Shown: positions 1 to 9,175 of the stretch, piece by piece | Numbering within the stretch: position 1 is the stretch's first letter | Layout: each line of letters begins with the position of its first letter | NCBI GenBank assembly: GCA_963629305.1 | Contig: CAVGIJ010000007.1 | Span: forward strand, 24,755 to 88,754 | Length of the DNA stretch: 64,000 nucleotides | DNA from: UBA1227 sp963629305 | Lineage (GTDB): Bacteria > Bacillota > Clostridia > Oscillospirales > Acutalibacteraceae | Direction: 5' to 3' | Translations under genes and position numbers: made by a program | The notes under the pieces: generated by a model | The model's database searches: none | Told to the model about the DNA's origin: nothing | What the model saw: only the letters and a program-made list of their open reading frames with translations

Positions 1-978
1 CCGCCTTATTGTAGTATTTATACCGTTTTTCATAAGTATATCTGAAAAAGCAACAATTCTGTCACTGCCGCTTCTTTTGTAGTCGTTCTCCCTAACTTCA
101 TTTGCCGGAATAAGATTGACATGACACAGCATACCCTTAAGCTTCCCGACGAGCTCATACGCGCATTCGTCCGTATCATTTATTCCGCTCATCATGGCGT
201 ATTCAAATGAAACCCTGCGGCCCGTGGCCTCCGTGTATTTTCTGCACGCTTCAAGTAATTCATCAACATGCCATTTTTTGTTGACCGGCATAATACGCGA
301 GCGCAATTCATCAGAAGGCGCATGGAGCGATACTGAGAGAGTAAACTGAGGGTGCAATTTTATAAGGTCGTATATCTTCGGGACGATTCCGCATGTCGAT
401 ACGGAAATGTGTCTTGCACTGATGTTTTTTCCGTTTTCATCCGTTATGAGTTCAAGAAACTTCAAAACATTTTCATAGTTGTCAAGCGGTTCTCCCATAC
501 CCATCATCACTATGTGGGAAACACGCAGCTCCTGTTCCTCGTTGTCGCGTTCTATCTCATAAACCTGTGAAAGTATCTCCGAGGGTAAAAGTGACCTCAC
601 ACAACCGTCTATAGTCGAAGCACAGAATGAGCACTTCATGTTACACCCTACCTGACTGGATACACAAACGGTGTAACCGTACTTGTACTTCATAAGAACA
701 CTCTCTACGAACTCACCGTCATTCAGACGAAATAAGTACTTAACTGTTCCGTCAAGCTTCGAGACAAGTTTTCGTTCTATTTCGCAATTTCTTATCTCAT
801 AAGATTCCGAAAGTTCTCTGCGTAGTTCTTTTGAAAGATTTGTCATTTCTTCAAAGCTCTTCGCATTCTTTTTGTGAAGCCAGGAATAAACCTGTCCGGA
901 GCGGAATTTTTGCAACCCGTGTTCTTCAAAGTCCGCTGATAATTCAGAAAGACTTAAAGATTTGATATCTGCGTTCAG
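1..978 (-). CDS. rlmN: 23S rRNA (adenine2503-C2)-methyltransferase RlmN (3' end cut by window edge)
   Basis: Radical SAM enzyme that methylates C2 of A2503 in 23S rRNA (and A37 of some tRNAs). Seen: 326 open codons running off the left edge, radical SAM cluster motif CNMKCSFC, the MMGMGEPL motif, and the family N-terminus DIKSLSLSEL. About 20-25 C-terminal residues, including the second catalytic cysteine, lie outside. No ATG, GTG or TTG fits: a stop codon sits directly before codon CTG at 978-976, which is preceded by GGGTGA six bases upstream and followed at once by the conserved N-terminus. I therefore take CTG as the start. It overlaps the rsmB stop by 3 bases, so the two are probably translationally coupled. 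Confidence 0.93.
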   Translation of the reverse strand, partial: MNADIKSLSLSELSADFEEHGLQKFRSGQVYSWLHKKNAKSFEEMTNLSKELRRELSESYEIRNCEIERKLVSKLDGTVKYLFRLNDGEFVESVLMKYKYGYTVCVSSQVGCNMKCSFCASTIDGCVRSLLPSEILSQVYEIERDNEEQELRVSHIVMMGMGEPLDNYENVLKFLELITDENGKNISARHISVSTCGIVPKIYDLIKLHPQFTLSVSLHAPSDELRSRIMPVNKKWHVDELLEACRKYTEATGRRVSFEYAMMSGINDTDECAYELVGKLKGMLCHVNLIPANEVRENDYKRSGSDRIVAFSDILMKNGINTTIRR

Positions 979-2225
979 TTACAATCACCCTTTTTAATAA
1001 CGGCATAGAAGAAACCGTCACAATCGTACACATGCGGCATGACTGTCGTCATGGTACATAACTTAAAGTCCTTATGCTCATCAAGGAACTTTGTAACAAC
1101 TTCTTCATTCTCCTTAGGATTCAGGGCACAAGTTGAATAAACAATGGTGCCTCCATCCTTTAAATATTTTGAAGAATTAACCAAGATATTGTACTGCAAA
1201 GGAGGCAAATAGTCAATGATTGTAGCCGTTTTGTAACGTATTTCGGGTTTTCTTCCGATGATTCCGAGACCCGAACACGGGACATCGCACAGAATTCTGT
1301 CGGCAAGTCCGAAGCTTGCATCATATTTCTGCGCATCAGCCACCTGTGCGTCTATAATGTTTATTCCGAGTCTCTTAGCACCGGATCTTATAAGCTCAAC
1401 TCTGTGTTCATGCAGATCAAACGACTTCACAAGGCCTTTGTTTTCCATCATTTCAGCAATGGTAAAGCTTTTTCCGCCCGGAGCCGCACACATATCAAAA
1501 ACTGTTTCTCCCGGCTTTGCATCCAGTGCCTCACAGCACATCTGTGAAGATTTATCCTGTACATGGAACATTCCTGCCTTGTAGTCCTCACTTTTGTCCA
1601 CGGAATCACTGAAGCTGTACTCTATGCACGGTGATATGGATACCCCGTATTCGTGCGGATTTATTTCCAATGTATTCATCCGTATATAGGTTTTCTGCGG
1701 TCCGAGCGAGTGTTCCATTATACCTATGGCATTTTCTTTTCCGTAGCTTTCCGTCCACATCTCAATGAGCCATTTCGGGCATGAATATTTCACCGAAAGA
1801 TAGTCTTTGTCGTTTTCATCCGGAAGACACAGACCATTTAAAGATATCTTTCTCAAAACGGCATTCGTAACACCGGTCGCATACGGTGCCCTGCGTTTTA
1901 CAAGCATTACCGTTTCGTTTATTGCAGCCATATCAGGTATTTTTTCCATAAACAACACCTGATACGCTCCGAGTCTCATTGCACAGAGAACAATCGGATT
2001 AAGCTTCTTTAGCGGTTGTTTCAGATAAATATCGAGATTGTAGTCAAGTGTGATTTTTCGCTCAATTGTTCCGTAGACAAGTGCCGTAAAAAAAGATTTA
2101 TCAACATTATTCAAGGTTGATTCTTTGAGTGCACCGGCAATTGCAAGGTTTGAATAAGAATCGTCTTTTTCAATTTTTATAAGCGTATCCAGGGCAAGAT
2201 TTCTTGCATTTGGAGCAACCGGCAT
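975..2225 (-). CDS. rsmB: 16S rRNA (cytosine967-C5)-methyltransferase RsmB
   Basis: Methylates C967 of 16S rRNA using SAM. The 416-residue protein has an N-terminal NusB-like RNA-binding helical domain (about 1-140) and a C-terminal Rossmann methyltransferase domain. SAM-binding FDMCAAPGGKS, motif IV DVPCSGLG with one catalytic cysteine, and motif VI YSTCALNPKEN with the nucleophile cysteine are all visible. Length is slightly under the usual 430-450. It lies 29 bp downstream of fmt and its stop overlaps the rlmN start, as in the Bacillus priA-def-fmt-rsmB-rlmN run. Confidence 0.95.
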   Translation of the reverse strand: MPVAPNARNLALDTLIKIEKDDSYSNLAIAGALKESTLNNVDKSFFTALVYGTIERKITLDYNLDIYLKQPLKKLNPIVLCAMRLGAYQVLFMEKIPDMAAINETVMLVKRRAPYATGVTNAVLRKISLNGLCLPDENDKDYLSVKYSCPKWLIEMWTESYGKENAIGIMEHSLGPQKTYIRMNTLEINPHEYGVSISPCIEYSFSDSVDKSEDYKAGMFHVQDKSSQMCCEALDAKPGETVFDMCAAPGGKSFTIAEMMENKGLVKSFDLHEHRVELIRSGAKRLGINIIDAQVADAQKYDASFGLADRILCDVPCSGLGIIGRKPEIRYKTATIIDYLPPLQYNILVNSSKYLKDGGTIVYSTCALNPKENEEVVTKFLDEHKDFKLCTMTTVMPHVYDCDGFFYAVIKKGDCN

Positions 2226-2254
2226 AAAATAACCTCCGAATAAGATGAAATAGT

Positions 2255-3187
2255 TTATTTATCAAATGTTGTACCGGGATTGTGTCCGCGTAAATAATCA
2301 GCCGCTGACATTTTTTTTGATCCCTTCGGCTGAACTGTAACGAGTTTTAAAAGACATTCGTCACCACAAGATACATACATGTTGTTCTTGTCTGTAAATA
2401 TTGAGCCGGACTTTGTGCCGGGTTTGGCTCTTAAGTCTGTAAGATTCGAAAGATGAATTTTGAAAACTTCTCCGGAAAGCATTGTCTGAGCAACAGGCCA
2501 CGGCGAAAGTCCTCGGATTTTATTGTGAACCTCAAATGATGATTTTGAAAAATCCAATGGGCTATCGTCTTTTGAAAGCATTCTCGCGTATGACGCTTTG
2601 CTCTCATCCTGCGGCACAGGGTGAAGTTCACCGTTTTCGGCGAGACGGAGCACCTCCAAAATAACATCGGCTGCAAGCAAACTCAGTCTGTCAAAGAGTT
2701 CGCCCGACGTCTCGTTTTCTCCTATGACAAGTTTTTTCGTAAGAAGCATATCTCCGGTATCCAGGCCCCTGTTCATTTGCATGGCTGTAACACCGGCTTC
2801 CTTCTCACCATCGAGCACAGCCCATTGTATGGGTGCAGCCCCTCTGTATTTCGGAAGAATTGAACCGTGAGCGTTAATACAACCATATTTCGGAAAACTC
2901 AAGACATCCTCACGCAGAATCATTCCATAGGCGGCAACAACAATAACATCAGGCTTAAGTTCTCTTAAAATCGGCATTGCCTCTCCGTTTTTCAGACTTT
3001 TCGGCTGAAAAACCGGAATTTTGTGTTCAAGTGCGCAAACCTTCACATCTGACGGCGTAAGCTCGAGTTTACGGCCCTTAGGTTTATCCGGCTGCGTAAA
3101 AACTCCGACTACTTCATGGCCATCCGAAATAAGACGAAGCAAAGTCGGGACAGCAAAGTCCGGTGTACCCATAAATACTATTCTCAT
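2255..3187 (-). CDS. fmt: Methionyl-tRNA formyltransferase
   Basis: Formylates initiator Met-tRNA with 10-formyl-THF. The sequence opens MRIVFMGTPDFAVP and carries the formyl-THF-binding signature around HGSILPKYRGAAPIQWA plus the later catalytic aspartate region (GLDTGDML). A C-terminal OB-fold domain follows; the 310-residue length is normal. Start ATG at 3187 is preferred over the TTG one codon upstream because AGGAGA lies six bases before it. It sits next to def, the deformylase that later removes the formyl group. Confidence 0.96.
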   Translation of the reverse strand: MRIVFMGTPDFAVPTLLRLISDGHEVVGVFTQPDKPKGRKLELTPSDVKVCALEHKIPVFQPKSLKNGEAMPILRELKPDVIVVAAYGMILREDVLSFPKYGCINAHGSILPKYRGAAPIQWAVLDGEKEAGVTAMQMNRGLDTGDMLLTKKLVIGENETSGELFDRLSLLAADVILEVLRLAENGELHPVPQDESKASYARMLSKDDSPLDFSKSSFEVHNKIRGLSPWPVAQTMLSGEVFKIHLSNLTDLRAKPGTKSGSIFTDKNNMYVSCGDECLLKLVTVQPKGSKKMSAADYLRGHNPGTTFDK

Positions 3188-3208
3188 CAAAAATCTCCTG
3201 TATCCGGT

Positions 3209-3691
3209 TTAGTTATGTTTGTATACGTCTTCCTGTAAGTCAAGTTCTGCATTCGGGTTACGTCTGTCTGTAAAGAGTATTCCGTCAAGGTGGTCAATCT
3301 CATGACAAAAGCATCGTGCTTTGAGTTCTTCACCTTTGTATACACACCATTGACCTTTTCTATTTTGTGCCTTTACTTTTACAACCGCAGGTCTTATGGT
3401 CTCACACCATTCTCCGGGAAGTGAGAGGCATCCCTCTCTTTCGGTCTGCTCACCGTCTTCAAATATTATTTCGGGATTAACGAGTTCCATAAGCCCGTCT
3501 CCGACATCTATAACGACTGCCCTTTTAAGCATCCCCACTTGTACAGCGGCAAGGCCTACCCCTTCCGCATGGTACATTGTCTCAGCCATATCATCAAGTA
3601 AAGTTGCAAGTTTTTCATCAAACTTTTCAATAGTCCGACTCTTTTTTCTGAGTATCGGATCTTCTTTTGTTACTATTTTTCTGAGTGCCAT
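3209..3691 (-). CDS. def: Peptide deformylase
   Basis: Metal-dependent hydrolase that removes the N-formyl group from nascent proteins. All three family motifs are seen: GVGLAAVQVG, EGCLSLP (metal cysteine) and HEIDHLDG (two metal histidines and the catalytic glutamate). The start is set at ATG 3691 (MALRKIVTKEDP) because AGAGG lies nine bases upstream; the ATG at 3700 directly abuts that AGAGG and is unlikely to be used. It lies between priA and fmt with short gaps, so it is probably co-transcribed. Confidence 0.95.
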   Translation of the reverse strand: MALRKIVTKEDPILRKKSRTIEKFDEKLATLLDDMAETMYHAEGVGLAAVQVGMLKRAVVIDVGDGLMELVNPEIIFEDGEQTEREGCLSLPGEWCETIRPAVVKVKAQNRKGQWCVYKGEELKARCFCHEIDHLDGILFTDRRNPNAELDLQEDVYKHN

Positions 3692-3712
3692 GTTATTCAT
3701 CCTCTGTTCTGT

Positions 3713-5980
3713 TTATATGATATCCGGAATCGCGGATACACCGGAATTTGAAGAATCCTTTGAGAATTCCATAAAAACACCGGAAAGCATCTCACGAAAT
3801 CTTTTGTTATTATGACATTTTATTATAATTCTGCAGCGGTATTTATTATTTACCTTGTAAACTCTTTCGGGCATAGGTCCGAGAACTATGACCTTTACAT
3901 CGGCATAATTTCCGCTTACGGCATTTTTTAGTACATTGCTGAAATTCATTGCCGAATTTGCCGTTTTGCCCTCGTTCACGCCCTGAATACTAACAGTACA
4001 TATATTGCAAAATGGCGGATAGGTCATTATTTTTCTCATTTTTATTTCAGTATCATAGAAATCTTCGAAGCTTTGACCGGCGGCGTAACGTATAACATCA
4101 TTTCCGGGATTTATAGTCTGTATGATTGCCTTTCCCGGATAACGCCCGCGTCCGGCACGCCCAACTACCTGCGTAAGAAGATCAAATGTGGTTTCCGCGC
4201 TCATGTAGTCGTCCCCATAGAGCTGTCTGTCAGCGGAAAGCACACCGACTAAGGTAACATTTTCAAAATCAAGCCCCTTTGCCACCATCTGCGTACCGAT
4301 CATTATGTCGTAATCGCCATTTCTGAAGTCACTGAGCTTTTCCTCATATGCATTTTTCCGCATGGTAGTGTCCGCATCCATTCTGAGTATACGGGCATCC
4401 TTCATAAGCTCTGAAATTTCCTCTTCAAAACGCTGTGTGCCTACGCCGGAATAACGAACCGTATCCTCACCGCAAGACATACACCTTGTGGTAAACGGAA
4501 CCGAGTAACCGCAGTAGTGACACATAAGCTTATTATTTGCCCTGTGGTATGTAAGGCTTATGCTGCAATTCGGGCACATTGCCACCTCTCCGCAGGAATC
4601 ACATGATGCGAATGTGTTGTAGCCGCGCCTGTTGAGAAGAAGTATGGACTGATGACCCTCATCCTTGTTTTTCATAAGTTCCGCGAGCAATGTACGGCTT
4701 ATTTCTCCTGTGTTGCCATCTGCGCGTTCTTTAAGCATATCAACAACTTCAACCTTCGGAAGTTCTGCGATGCCGAATCGGTCCTTTAAGACACACAGAG
4801 AATACTTCCCTGCCTTTGCAGCCGCAAAGCTTTCAAACGACGGAGTGGCTGAAGCCAAAAGAAGCAACGCTTTATTTTCAGCGCATTTATACTTCGCAAT
4901 ATCTCTCGCATGATAGCGCGGACTCTGTTCTGATTTATAGGTATGCTCCTGCTCCTCATCCATTATAATGAGTCCGAGGTTGTCAAACGGAGCGAAAACC
5001 GCCGATCTTGTTCCTACGGCAATTTTGGCAATTCCTTTCTTCACTCGCTTCCACTCATCAAGTCTTTCACCGTCTGAAAGTGCGCTGTGAAAAACAGCAA
5101 CCTTTTCACCGTATCTTTTGTGAAAAAGCATAAGTGTTTGAGGCGTAAGCGAAATCTCCGGTACCATGACAATAACGCCCTTACCGCTCTTTAGAACCTC
5201 ATCTATAAGCCTTAAGTAAACCTGTGTCTTGCCGCTTCCGGTTACACCATAGAGAAGACTGACGCCTCCGCCGTTTTGAAATTCGCTGAGCAAATTGTGA
5301 AATGCGTTATTCTGACTTTCGGTCAGAGTTATAACTTCGTCATTTAGGATTTTTTCATCATATGTTTTTCTGAAGGTTTCTTTTTCATAAAAGGAAACAA
5401 GGGCTTTTCTCTCAAGATTGTTTATGACTGAGACGGTTACACCGGAATAATAGCAAAGCTCTTTCACCGAACACGTTTCAAGCTGAACAATTACCGAAAG
5501 CGCTTCGTACTGTTTTTTTGAAATGCATTTTCCGAAGAGATAAAATGTTTTTCTTCCCTTCGACACAGCTTCTTTGTATGCCTTATCAAGTTCATACTCA
5601 CTTATTTCGGTGCGGACCATTTTCACAGTCTGATCCTTAGTGCTCTTTGTAAGTCCGGGATAAATGGTTTTAAGAGCATCAAATAGTGTACAAAAAGTCC
5701 GTTCTTTCATAAACTGTGCAAGCTTTATCATTTTTTCATCAAACAGCGGAGCATTGTCTGTGAATGAAAGAATCTGCTTCATTCCCTCGATAGAATCAGT
5801 CTTATCGGTCTTTATTATGACACCTTGTCTTACCCGGATTCCCCTGCCGAAAGGAACCGTTACACGGAATCCCGCCAAAGAACGATCAGCATGTGAAGCC
5901 GGGACAATATATGAGTACAATTTATCAAAATGATAAGCCACATTTTGCACAGCTACAAGTGCGATCGTAACTTCTGTCAT
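3713..5980 (-). CDS. priA: Primosomal replication restart helicase PriA
   Basis: ATP-dependent 3'-5' helicase that loads the replisome at stalled forks. Domains in order: N-terminal 3'-end-binding region, Walker A GVTGSGKT, Walker B-type DEEQ box, a zinc-binding insert with paired cysteines (CDSC, CPNC, CHYC, CMSC), and helicase C-terminal motifs (TQMVAKGLDF, QVVGRAGRG). Length is 755 residues with start at ATG 5980, which follows GGAGGG. The open frame extends 23 codons further but that stretch has no family similarity. coaBC, which lies between rpoZ and priA in Bacillus, is absent here. Confidence 0.95.
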   Translation of the reverse strand: MTEVTIALVAVQNVAYHFDKLYSYIVPASHADRSLAGFRVTVPFGRGIRVRQGVIIKTDKTDSIEGMKQILSFTDNAPLFDEKMIKLAQFMKERTFCTLFDALKTIYPGLTKSTKDQTVKMVRTEISEYELDKAYKEAVSKGRKTFYLFGKCISKKQYEALSVIVQLETCSVKELCYYSGVTVSVINNLERKALVSFYEKETFRKTYDEKILNDEVITLTESQNNAFHNLLSEFQNGGGVSLLYGVTGSGKTQVYLRLIDEVLKSGKGVIVMVPEISLTPQTLMLFHKRYGEKVAVFHSALSDGERLDEWKRVKKGIAKIAVGTRSAVFAPFDNLGLIIMDEEQEHTYKSEQSPRYHARDIAKYKCAENKALLLLASATPSFESFAAAKAGKYSLCVLKDRFGIAELPKVEVVDMLKERADGNTGEISRTLLAELMKNKDEGHQSILLLNRRGYNTFASCDSCGEVAMCPNCSISLTYHRANNKLMCHYCGYSVPFTTRCMSCGEDTVRYSGVGTQRFEEEISELMKDARILRMDADTTMRKNAYEEKLSDFRNGDYDIMIGTQMVAKGLDFENVTLVGVLSADRQLYGDDYMSAETTFDLLTQVVGRAGRGRYPGKAIIQTINPGNDVIRYAAGQSFEDFYDTEIKMRKIMTYPPFCNICTVSIQGVNEGKTANSAMNFSNVLKNAVSGNYADVKVIVLGPMPERVYKVNNKYRCRIIIKCHNNKRFREMLSGVFMEFSKDSSNSGVSAIPDII

Positions 5981-6051
5981 GTTCCCTCCAAAAAAGATTA
6001 TAAAATAGTTTTTGGCAGCAACGCACGAAAACGCTACTGCCGAAATCACTG

Positions 6052-6291
6052 TTAAATATCTTTAATCTCGTCCGGTTCTTCGATTGTATATTCACCGTCG
6101 AGCAATTTTTCAAGAGCAGCTGATACCGGCTTTTCAGTTACCAGTTCGTCTTTTGCTTCATTTTCCTCGGAAATTTCTCTCGCAAGTTTTGCCGTGGCAG
6201 TAACAAGGGAATAGCGGCTTATATGTTTTTCGCCGTGTTCACCATTTAAGAGATTTCTGAGATCCGGATTGAATTTTTTGTTTTCTGGCAT
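6052..6291 (-). CDS. rpoZ: RNA polymerase omega subunit
   Basis: Small subunit that helps assemble and stabilise RNA polymerase. The 79-residue sequence contains the conserved SRYSLVTATAKLAREI helix and the later KPVSAALEKLLDGEY segment typical of omega. The first 25 residues are more divergent than usual. The position between gmk and priA is the standard Firmicute location and supports the call. Confidence 0.88.
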   Translation of the reverse strand: MPENKKFNPDLRNLLNGEHGEKHISRYSLVTATAKLAREISEENEAKDELVTEKPVSAALEKLLDGEYTIEEPDEIKDI

Positions 6292-6319
6292 TGGTGTTAC
6301 CTCACTTTATTTTATGATT

Positions 6320-7057
6320 TTAATCAAACTTTACTTTGACAAGTCCGACATCCGAAAAATCTTCTTTCGGCGCGGGGACACGGACATCTTCATTAAGATA
6401 CTCACTTAACTTTTTATCCTTGAACTGGTGTCCGTAATAAAACTCTTCAAATCTGTCAGATTTCAACTCACTGAGCATTCTAAGATGACGTCTGTGACGA
6501 AGAATTACTTCGATTGCGTCCTCCACGGCATCTTCAATGCGATTGTTCACGATGATGTAATCGTAATCATTAGCCCTGCTGATTTCCGTCTTGGCAATTT
6601 CGATACGCCGTCTTATGTCTTCTTCCGTGTCTGTGTTCCTGGCTCTGAGTCTGCTTTCAAGTACACTCATTGACGGCGGCATAAGAAACATTGTACGGAC
6701 ATCCGGAAACTGTGCGCGGATTTTATCAGCCCCCTGAACTTCAATTTTCAGAATGACTGTTTTTCCCTCTGCAATCCACTTACGGATGGGAGCTTTAGGA
6801 GTTCCGTAATAATTTTTTCCGTATTTTGCCCACTCAAGCATTTCACCGTTTTCAATGTTCTTCTTAAACTCTTCTTCTGAAACAAAATAATAGTTTACAC
6901 CGTCTACCTCATTTTCACGCATACCTCTGGTAGTCATTGAGATAGAGACGATTGTTTTCTCATCCCTTTTGATGATTTCATCAATAATAGTGTCCTTGCC
7001 GGAGCCCGACGGTCCGGAAATGATAAGAAGAAAACCGCTTTGAACAGACCCCGTCAT
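6320..7057 (-). CDS. gmk: Guanylate kinase with C-terminal extension
   Basis: Phosphorylates GMP (and dGMP) to GDP with ATP. The P-loop is GPSGSGKDT, followed by the GMP-binding segment (VSISMTTRGMRENEVDGVNYYFV) seen here in pieces, and a lid region rich in arginine (ESRLRARNTDTEEDIRRR). At 245 residues it is roughly 40 longer than the common 200-210. The extra C-terminal part, after about residue 200, is acidic and lysine-rich with no motif I recognise. Its ATG overlaps the remA stop (ATGA), so the two are coupled. Confidence 0.94.
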   Translation of the reverse strand: MTGSVQSGFLLIISGPSGSGKDTIIDEIIKRDEKTIVSISMTTRGMRENEVDGVNYYFVSEEEFKKNIENGEMLEWAKYGKNYYGTPKAPIRKWIAEGKTVILKIEVQGADKIRAQFPDVRTMFLMPPSMSVLESRLRARNTDTEEDIRRRIEIAKTEISRANDYDYIIVNNRIEDAVEDAIEVILRHRRHLRMLSELKSDRFEEFYYGHQFKDKKLSEYLNEDVRVPAPKEDFSDVGLVKVKFD

Positions 7058-7311
7058 ACAGCCGATTCCTCCTCTTCGTCCCCGTTAATACGGTGTGTAA
7101 GTGTTTCAACTCCGAGGTAAGAAAGAATCACCTGATCGTTGTCGGTGATAATAACCGCGCGAGTACGTCTTCCCTGCGAAGCATCTATAAGTGTACCCTT
7201 TTCTTTGCAGTCACCGATAATTCTCTTTACCGGCGCGGAGTCGGGGCTCACTAAAGCAATTATTCGGTCTGTGTTTACACAGTTACCGAACCCGATATTT
7301 ACAAGTTTCAT
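7054..7311 (-). CDS. remA: RemA-family DNA-binding regulator (DUF370)
   Basis: RemA in Bacillus subtilis is a DNA-binding activator of extracellular matrix and osmoprotection genes. The 85-residue protein matches the family closely: KLVNIGFGNCVNTDRIIALV, SPDSAPVKRII, LIDASQGRRTRAVII and a C-terminal region about LSYLGVETLTHRI. The gene sits between yicC and gmk exactly as in Bacillus (yloC-remA-gmk). The target genes in this organism cannot be read from the window. Confidence 0.9.
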   Translation of the reverse strand: MKLVNIGFGNCVNTDRIIALVSPDSAPVKRIIGDCKEKGTLIDASQGRRTRAVIITDNDQVILSYLGVETLTHRINGDEEEESAV

Positions 7312-7340
7312 AACATCTGCTCCTTAAAGGCGAAAAGTGA

Positions 7341-8219
7341 TTATTCAATATTTTGAACCTGTTCTCTTATCTTCTCTATTTCGGCTTTAATGTCAACAAC
7401 TGTCTTGTTTATCTCAAAATCAGATGCTTTTGAACCAATTGTATTGGCCTCTCTGTTTATTTCCTGAACAAGGAAATCCATCTTTCTGCCTATTGCTTCT
7501 TTTTCATCAAACATAGACTTAAGCTGGTCAATGTGACTTCTGAGTCTTACAGTTTCCTCGTCAACGGCAATCTTGTCCGCATAAATGGCAGCTTCCTGTA
7601 AAATTCTCTGTTCATCAACAGCGGCACCGTCCAGCAATTCCGCGATACGCTGCCTGAGCTTTTCATTATACTCTTTTACGGTTTCAGGTGAACGTTCCTC
7701 AACAAATGCAACCTTTGAAAGAATCGTATCTGCTCTGCCGCAAATATCATCTCTGAGCTTTTCACCCTCACGCTCTCTCATGGCAACAAACTTATCTGTT
7801 GCCTGTTCAAGCGTGTCTTTTACCATTTTCCAAATCTCATCCTCGTCTGCTTCACCTTTGTGTACGGCCAGAACATCTCCGAATCTTGACAATGTACCTG
7901 CAGAGATATCATCACGAAGCTCATATGTGTCACGAAGCTCTTTCAGGGCATCAACATATGCCTTTGCCAAGGTGTGATTTACTTTAACAACAACGTCCTC
8001 CGAGTCAAGTGATTCAATACTTACAGTACACTCAATCTTTCCTCTGGAAACACGGCTCTGTATATACGACTTTATCTTTTCCTCAAGAAAGCTGTAAGTT
8101 CTCGGAACTCTTGTGTAGAGCTCAAAATACCTGTGATTTACGCTCTTCATTTCAACGGAAACAAACATGTTTTCCGTTTCAAGCTGAGCGCGACCGAATC
8201 CGGTCATGCTTTTTACCAT
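7341..8219 (-). CDS. yicC: YicC family endoribonuclease
   Basis: Member of the YicC/YloC family, shown in other bacteria to be an endoribonuclease. Seen: the conserved N-terminus MVKSMTGFGRA, the SVEMKSVNHRYFE segment and the C-terminal domain ending with GRKMDFLVQEINREANTIGSKA, the family signature. The 292 residues are full length. It is the first gene after a clear promoter (8290-8319) and heads the run to rlmN. Confidence 0.93.
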   Translation of the reverse strand: MVKSMTGFGRAQLETENMFVSVEMKSVNHRYFELYTRVPRTYSFLEEKIKSYIQSRVSRGKIECTVSIESLDSEDVVVKVNHTLAKAYVDALKELRDTYELRDDISAGTLSRFGDVLAVHKGEADEDEIWKMVKDTLEQATDKFVAMREREGEKLRDDICGRADTILSKVAFVEERSPETVKEYNEKLRQRIAELLDGAAVDEQRILQEAAIYADKIAVDEETVRLRSHIDQLKSMFDEKEAIGRKMDFLVQEINREANTIGSKASDFEINKTVVDIKAEIEKIREQVQNIE

Positions 8220-8289
8220 ATATAAGTCTCCTTATTGCAAGGCCATAAACAACCGATCGCGGAGTTTCTCTGCCTTGAAATTACAAAGT

Positions 8290-8319
8290 ATTATACCACA
8301 TAACATGTCCTGTTTACAA
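8290..8319 (-). promoter_or_regulatory. Sigma-A-type promoter for the yicC-rlmN operon
   Basis: On the minus strand TTGTAA (8319-8314), an 18-bp spacer and TATAAT (8295-8290). It lies about 70 bp before the yicC start and the -35 box overlaps the rluB stop codon. Confidence 0.75.
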
Positions 8320-9054
8320 CTTTTTTGCGGACTTTGATGCCATGCGGAGACTGTTGACTTCTTGCGGAGTCAATTCTCTCCATTTTCCCTGCGGAAGCAT
8401 ACCGAGACGAAGCGGTCCCACTGCCGTTCTCTTCAGTCTTGCAACCTCAAGTCCGAGTTCCTCACACATCTTTCTTATCTGTCTGTTACGACCTTCACAG
8501 ATAACAATTTCCATGACAACACGTCCGGGTTCTTCTGTGAGTACTCTTACATCGGCAGGCAGGGTCATTTTCCCTTCAATCATTATTCCCGTTGTGAGCC
8601 TGCTTAGTATGTCTTCATTTATACCGGGTCTCACCGTTACTCTGTATGTTTTCGGCACATGCTTTGACGGATGGGTAAGATTGTTTGCAAATTCTCCGTC
8701 ATTCGTCAGGAGCAAAAGGCCTTCCGAGTCCTTGTCAAGTCTTCCCACCGGAAATACCCTTACACCGACATCTGAAACAAGCTCTGCAACACATTTTCTG
8801 TTCATCTCGTCGCTCATTGTAGTGATAAAGCCGCGTGGCTTATGGAGCATTATATAGCGGTGCTCCGTCTCTTCATGTATCTTTCTGCCCTCAACGGCAA
8901 CTTTATCATGCTTTGGGTCAACCTTATCACCGATATGTGCAAGCTTTCCGTTTACCGTTACTTTTCCGTTTTCAATCAGTTCTTCACTTTTTCTTCTGGA
9001 TGCAATGCCGCATTCAGCCATGTACTTCTGTAATCTTATTTTTTCATCTGCCAC
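8314..9054 (-). CDS. rluB: RsuA/RluB-family ribosomal pseudouridine synthase
   Basis: Converts a uridine of ribosomal RNA (23S U2605 for RluB) to pseudouridine. An N-terminal S4 RNA-binding domain (IRLQKYMAECGIASRRKSE) is followed by the catalytic domain with GRLDKDSEGLLLLTNDG, which holds the nucleophile aspartate, and the C-terminal EGRNRQIRKMCE motif. Start GTG at 9054 (protein MADEKIRLQ) is chosen because GGGAG lies eight bases upstream; an ATG 15 bases earlier has no such site. RsuA specificity cannot be fully excluded. Confidence 0.9.
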   Translation of the reverse strand: MADEKIRLQKYMAECGIASRRKSEELIENGKVTVNGKLAHIGDKVDPKHDKVAVEGRKIHEETEHRYIMLHKPRGFITTMSDEMNRKCVAELVSDVGVRVFPVGRLDKDSEGLLLLTNDGEFANNLTHPSKHVPKTYRVTVRPGINEDILSRLTTGIMIEGKMTLPADVRVLTEEPGRVVMEIVICEGRNRQIRKMCEELGLEVARLKRTAVGPLRLGMLPQGKWRELTPQEVNSLRMASKSAKKL

Positions 9055-9104
9055 TGTCAAAACTCCCATCTGTCATCAGGCAATTCATATCTTTATTCAA
9101 CAAA

Positions 9105-9142
9105 GCAACCACCTGCCATATTAAACATATGCAGGCGGTTGC
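9105..9142 (-). terminator. Hairpin between ytfJ and rluB
   Basis: Imperfect inverted repeat: GCAACC plus CCTGC paired with GCAGG plus GGTTGC, one mismatch and one bulged base, five-base loop. The minus strand continues with a short T-rich stretch. It probably ends the scpA-ytfJ transcript; the T run is weak. Confidence 0.5.
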
Positions 9143-9175
9143 GCTTTATTGCAATTTTTATTGAATAAATTGTAA

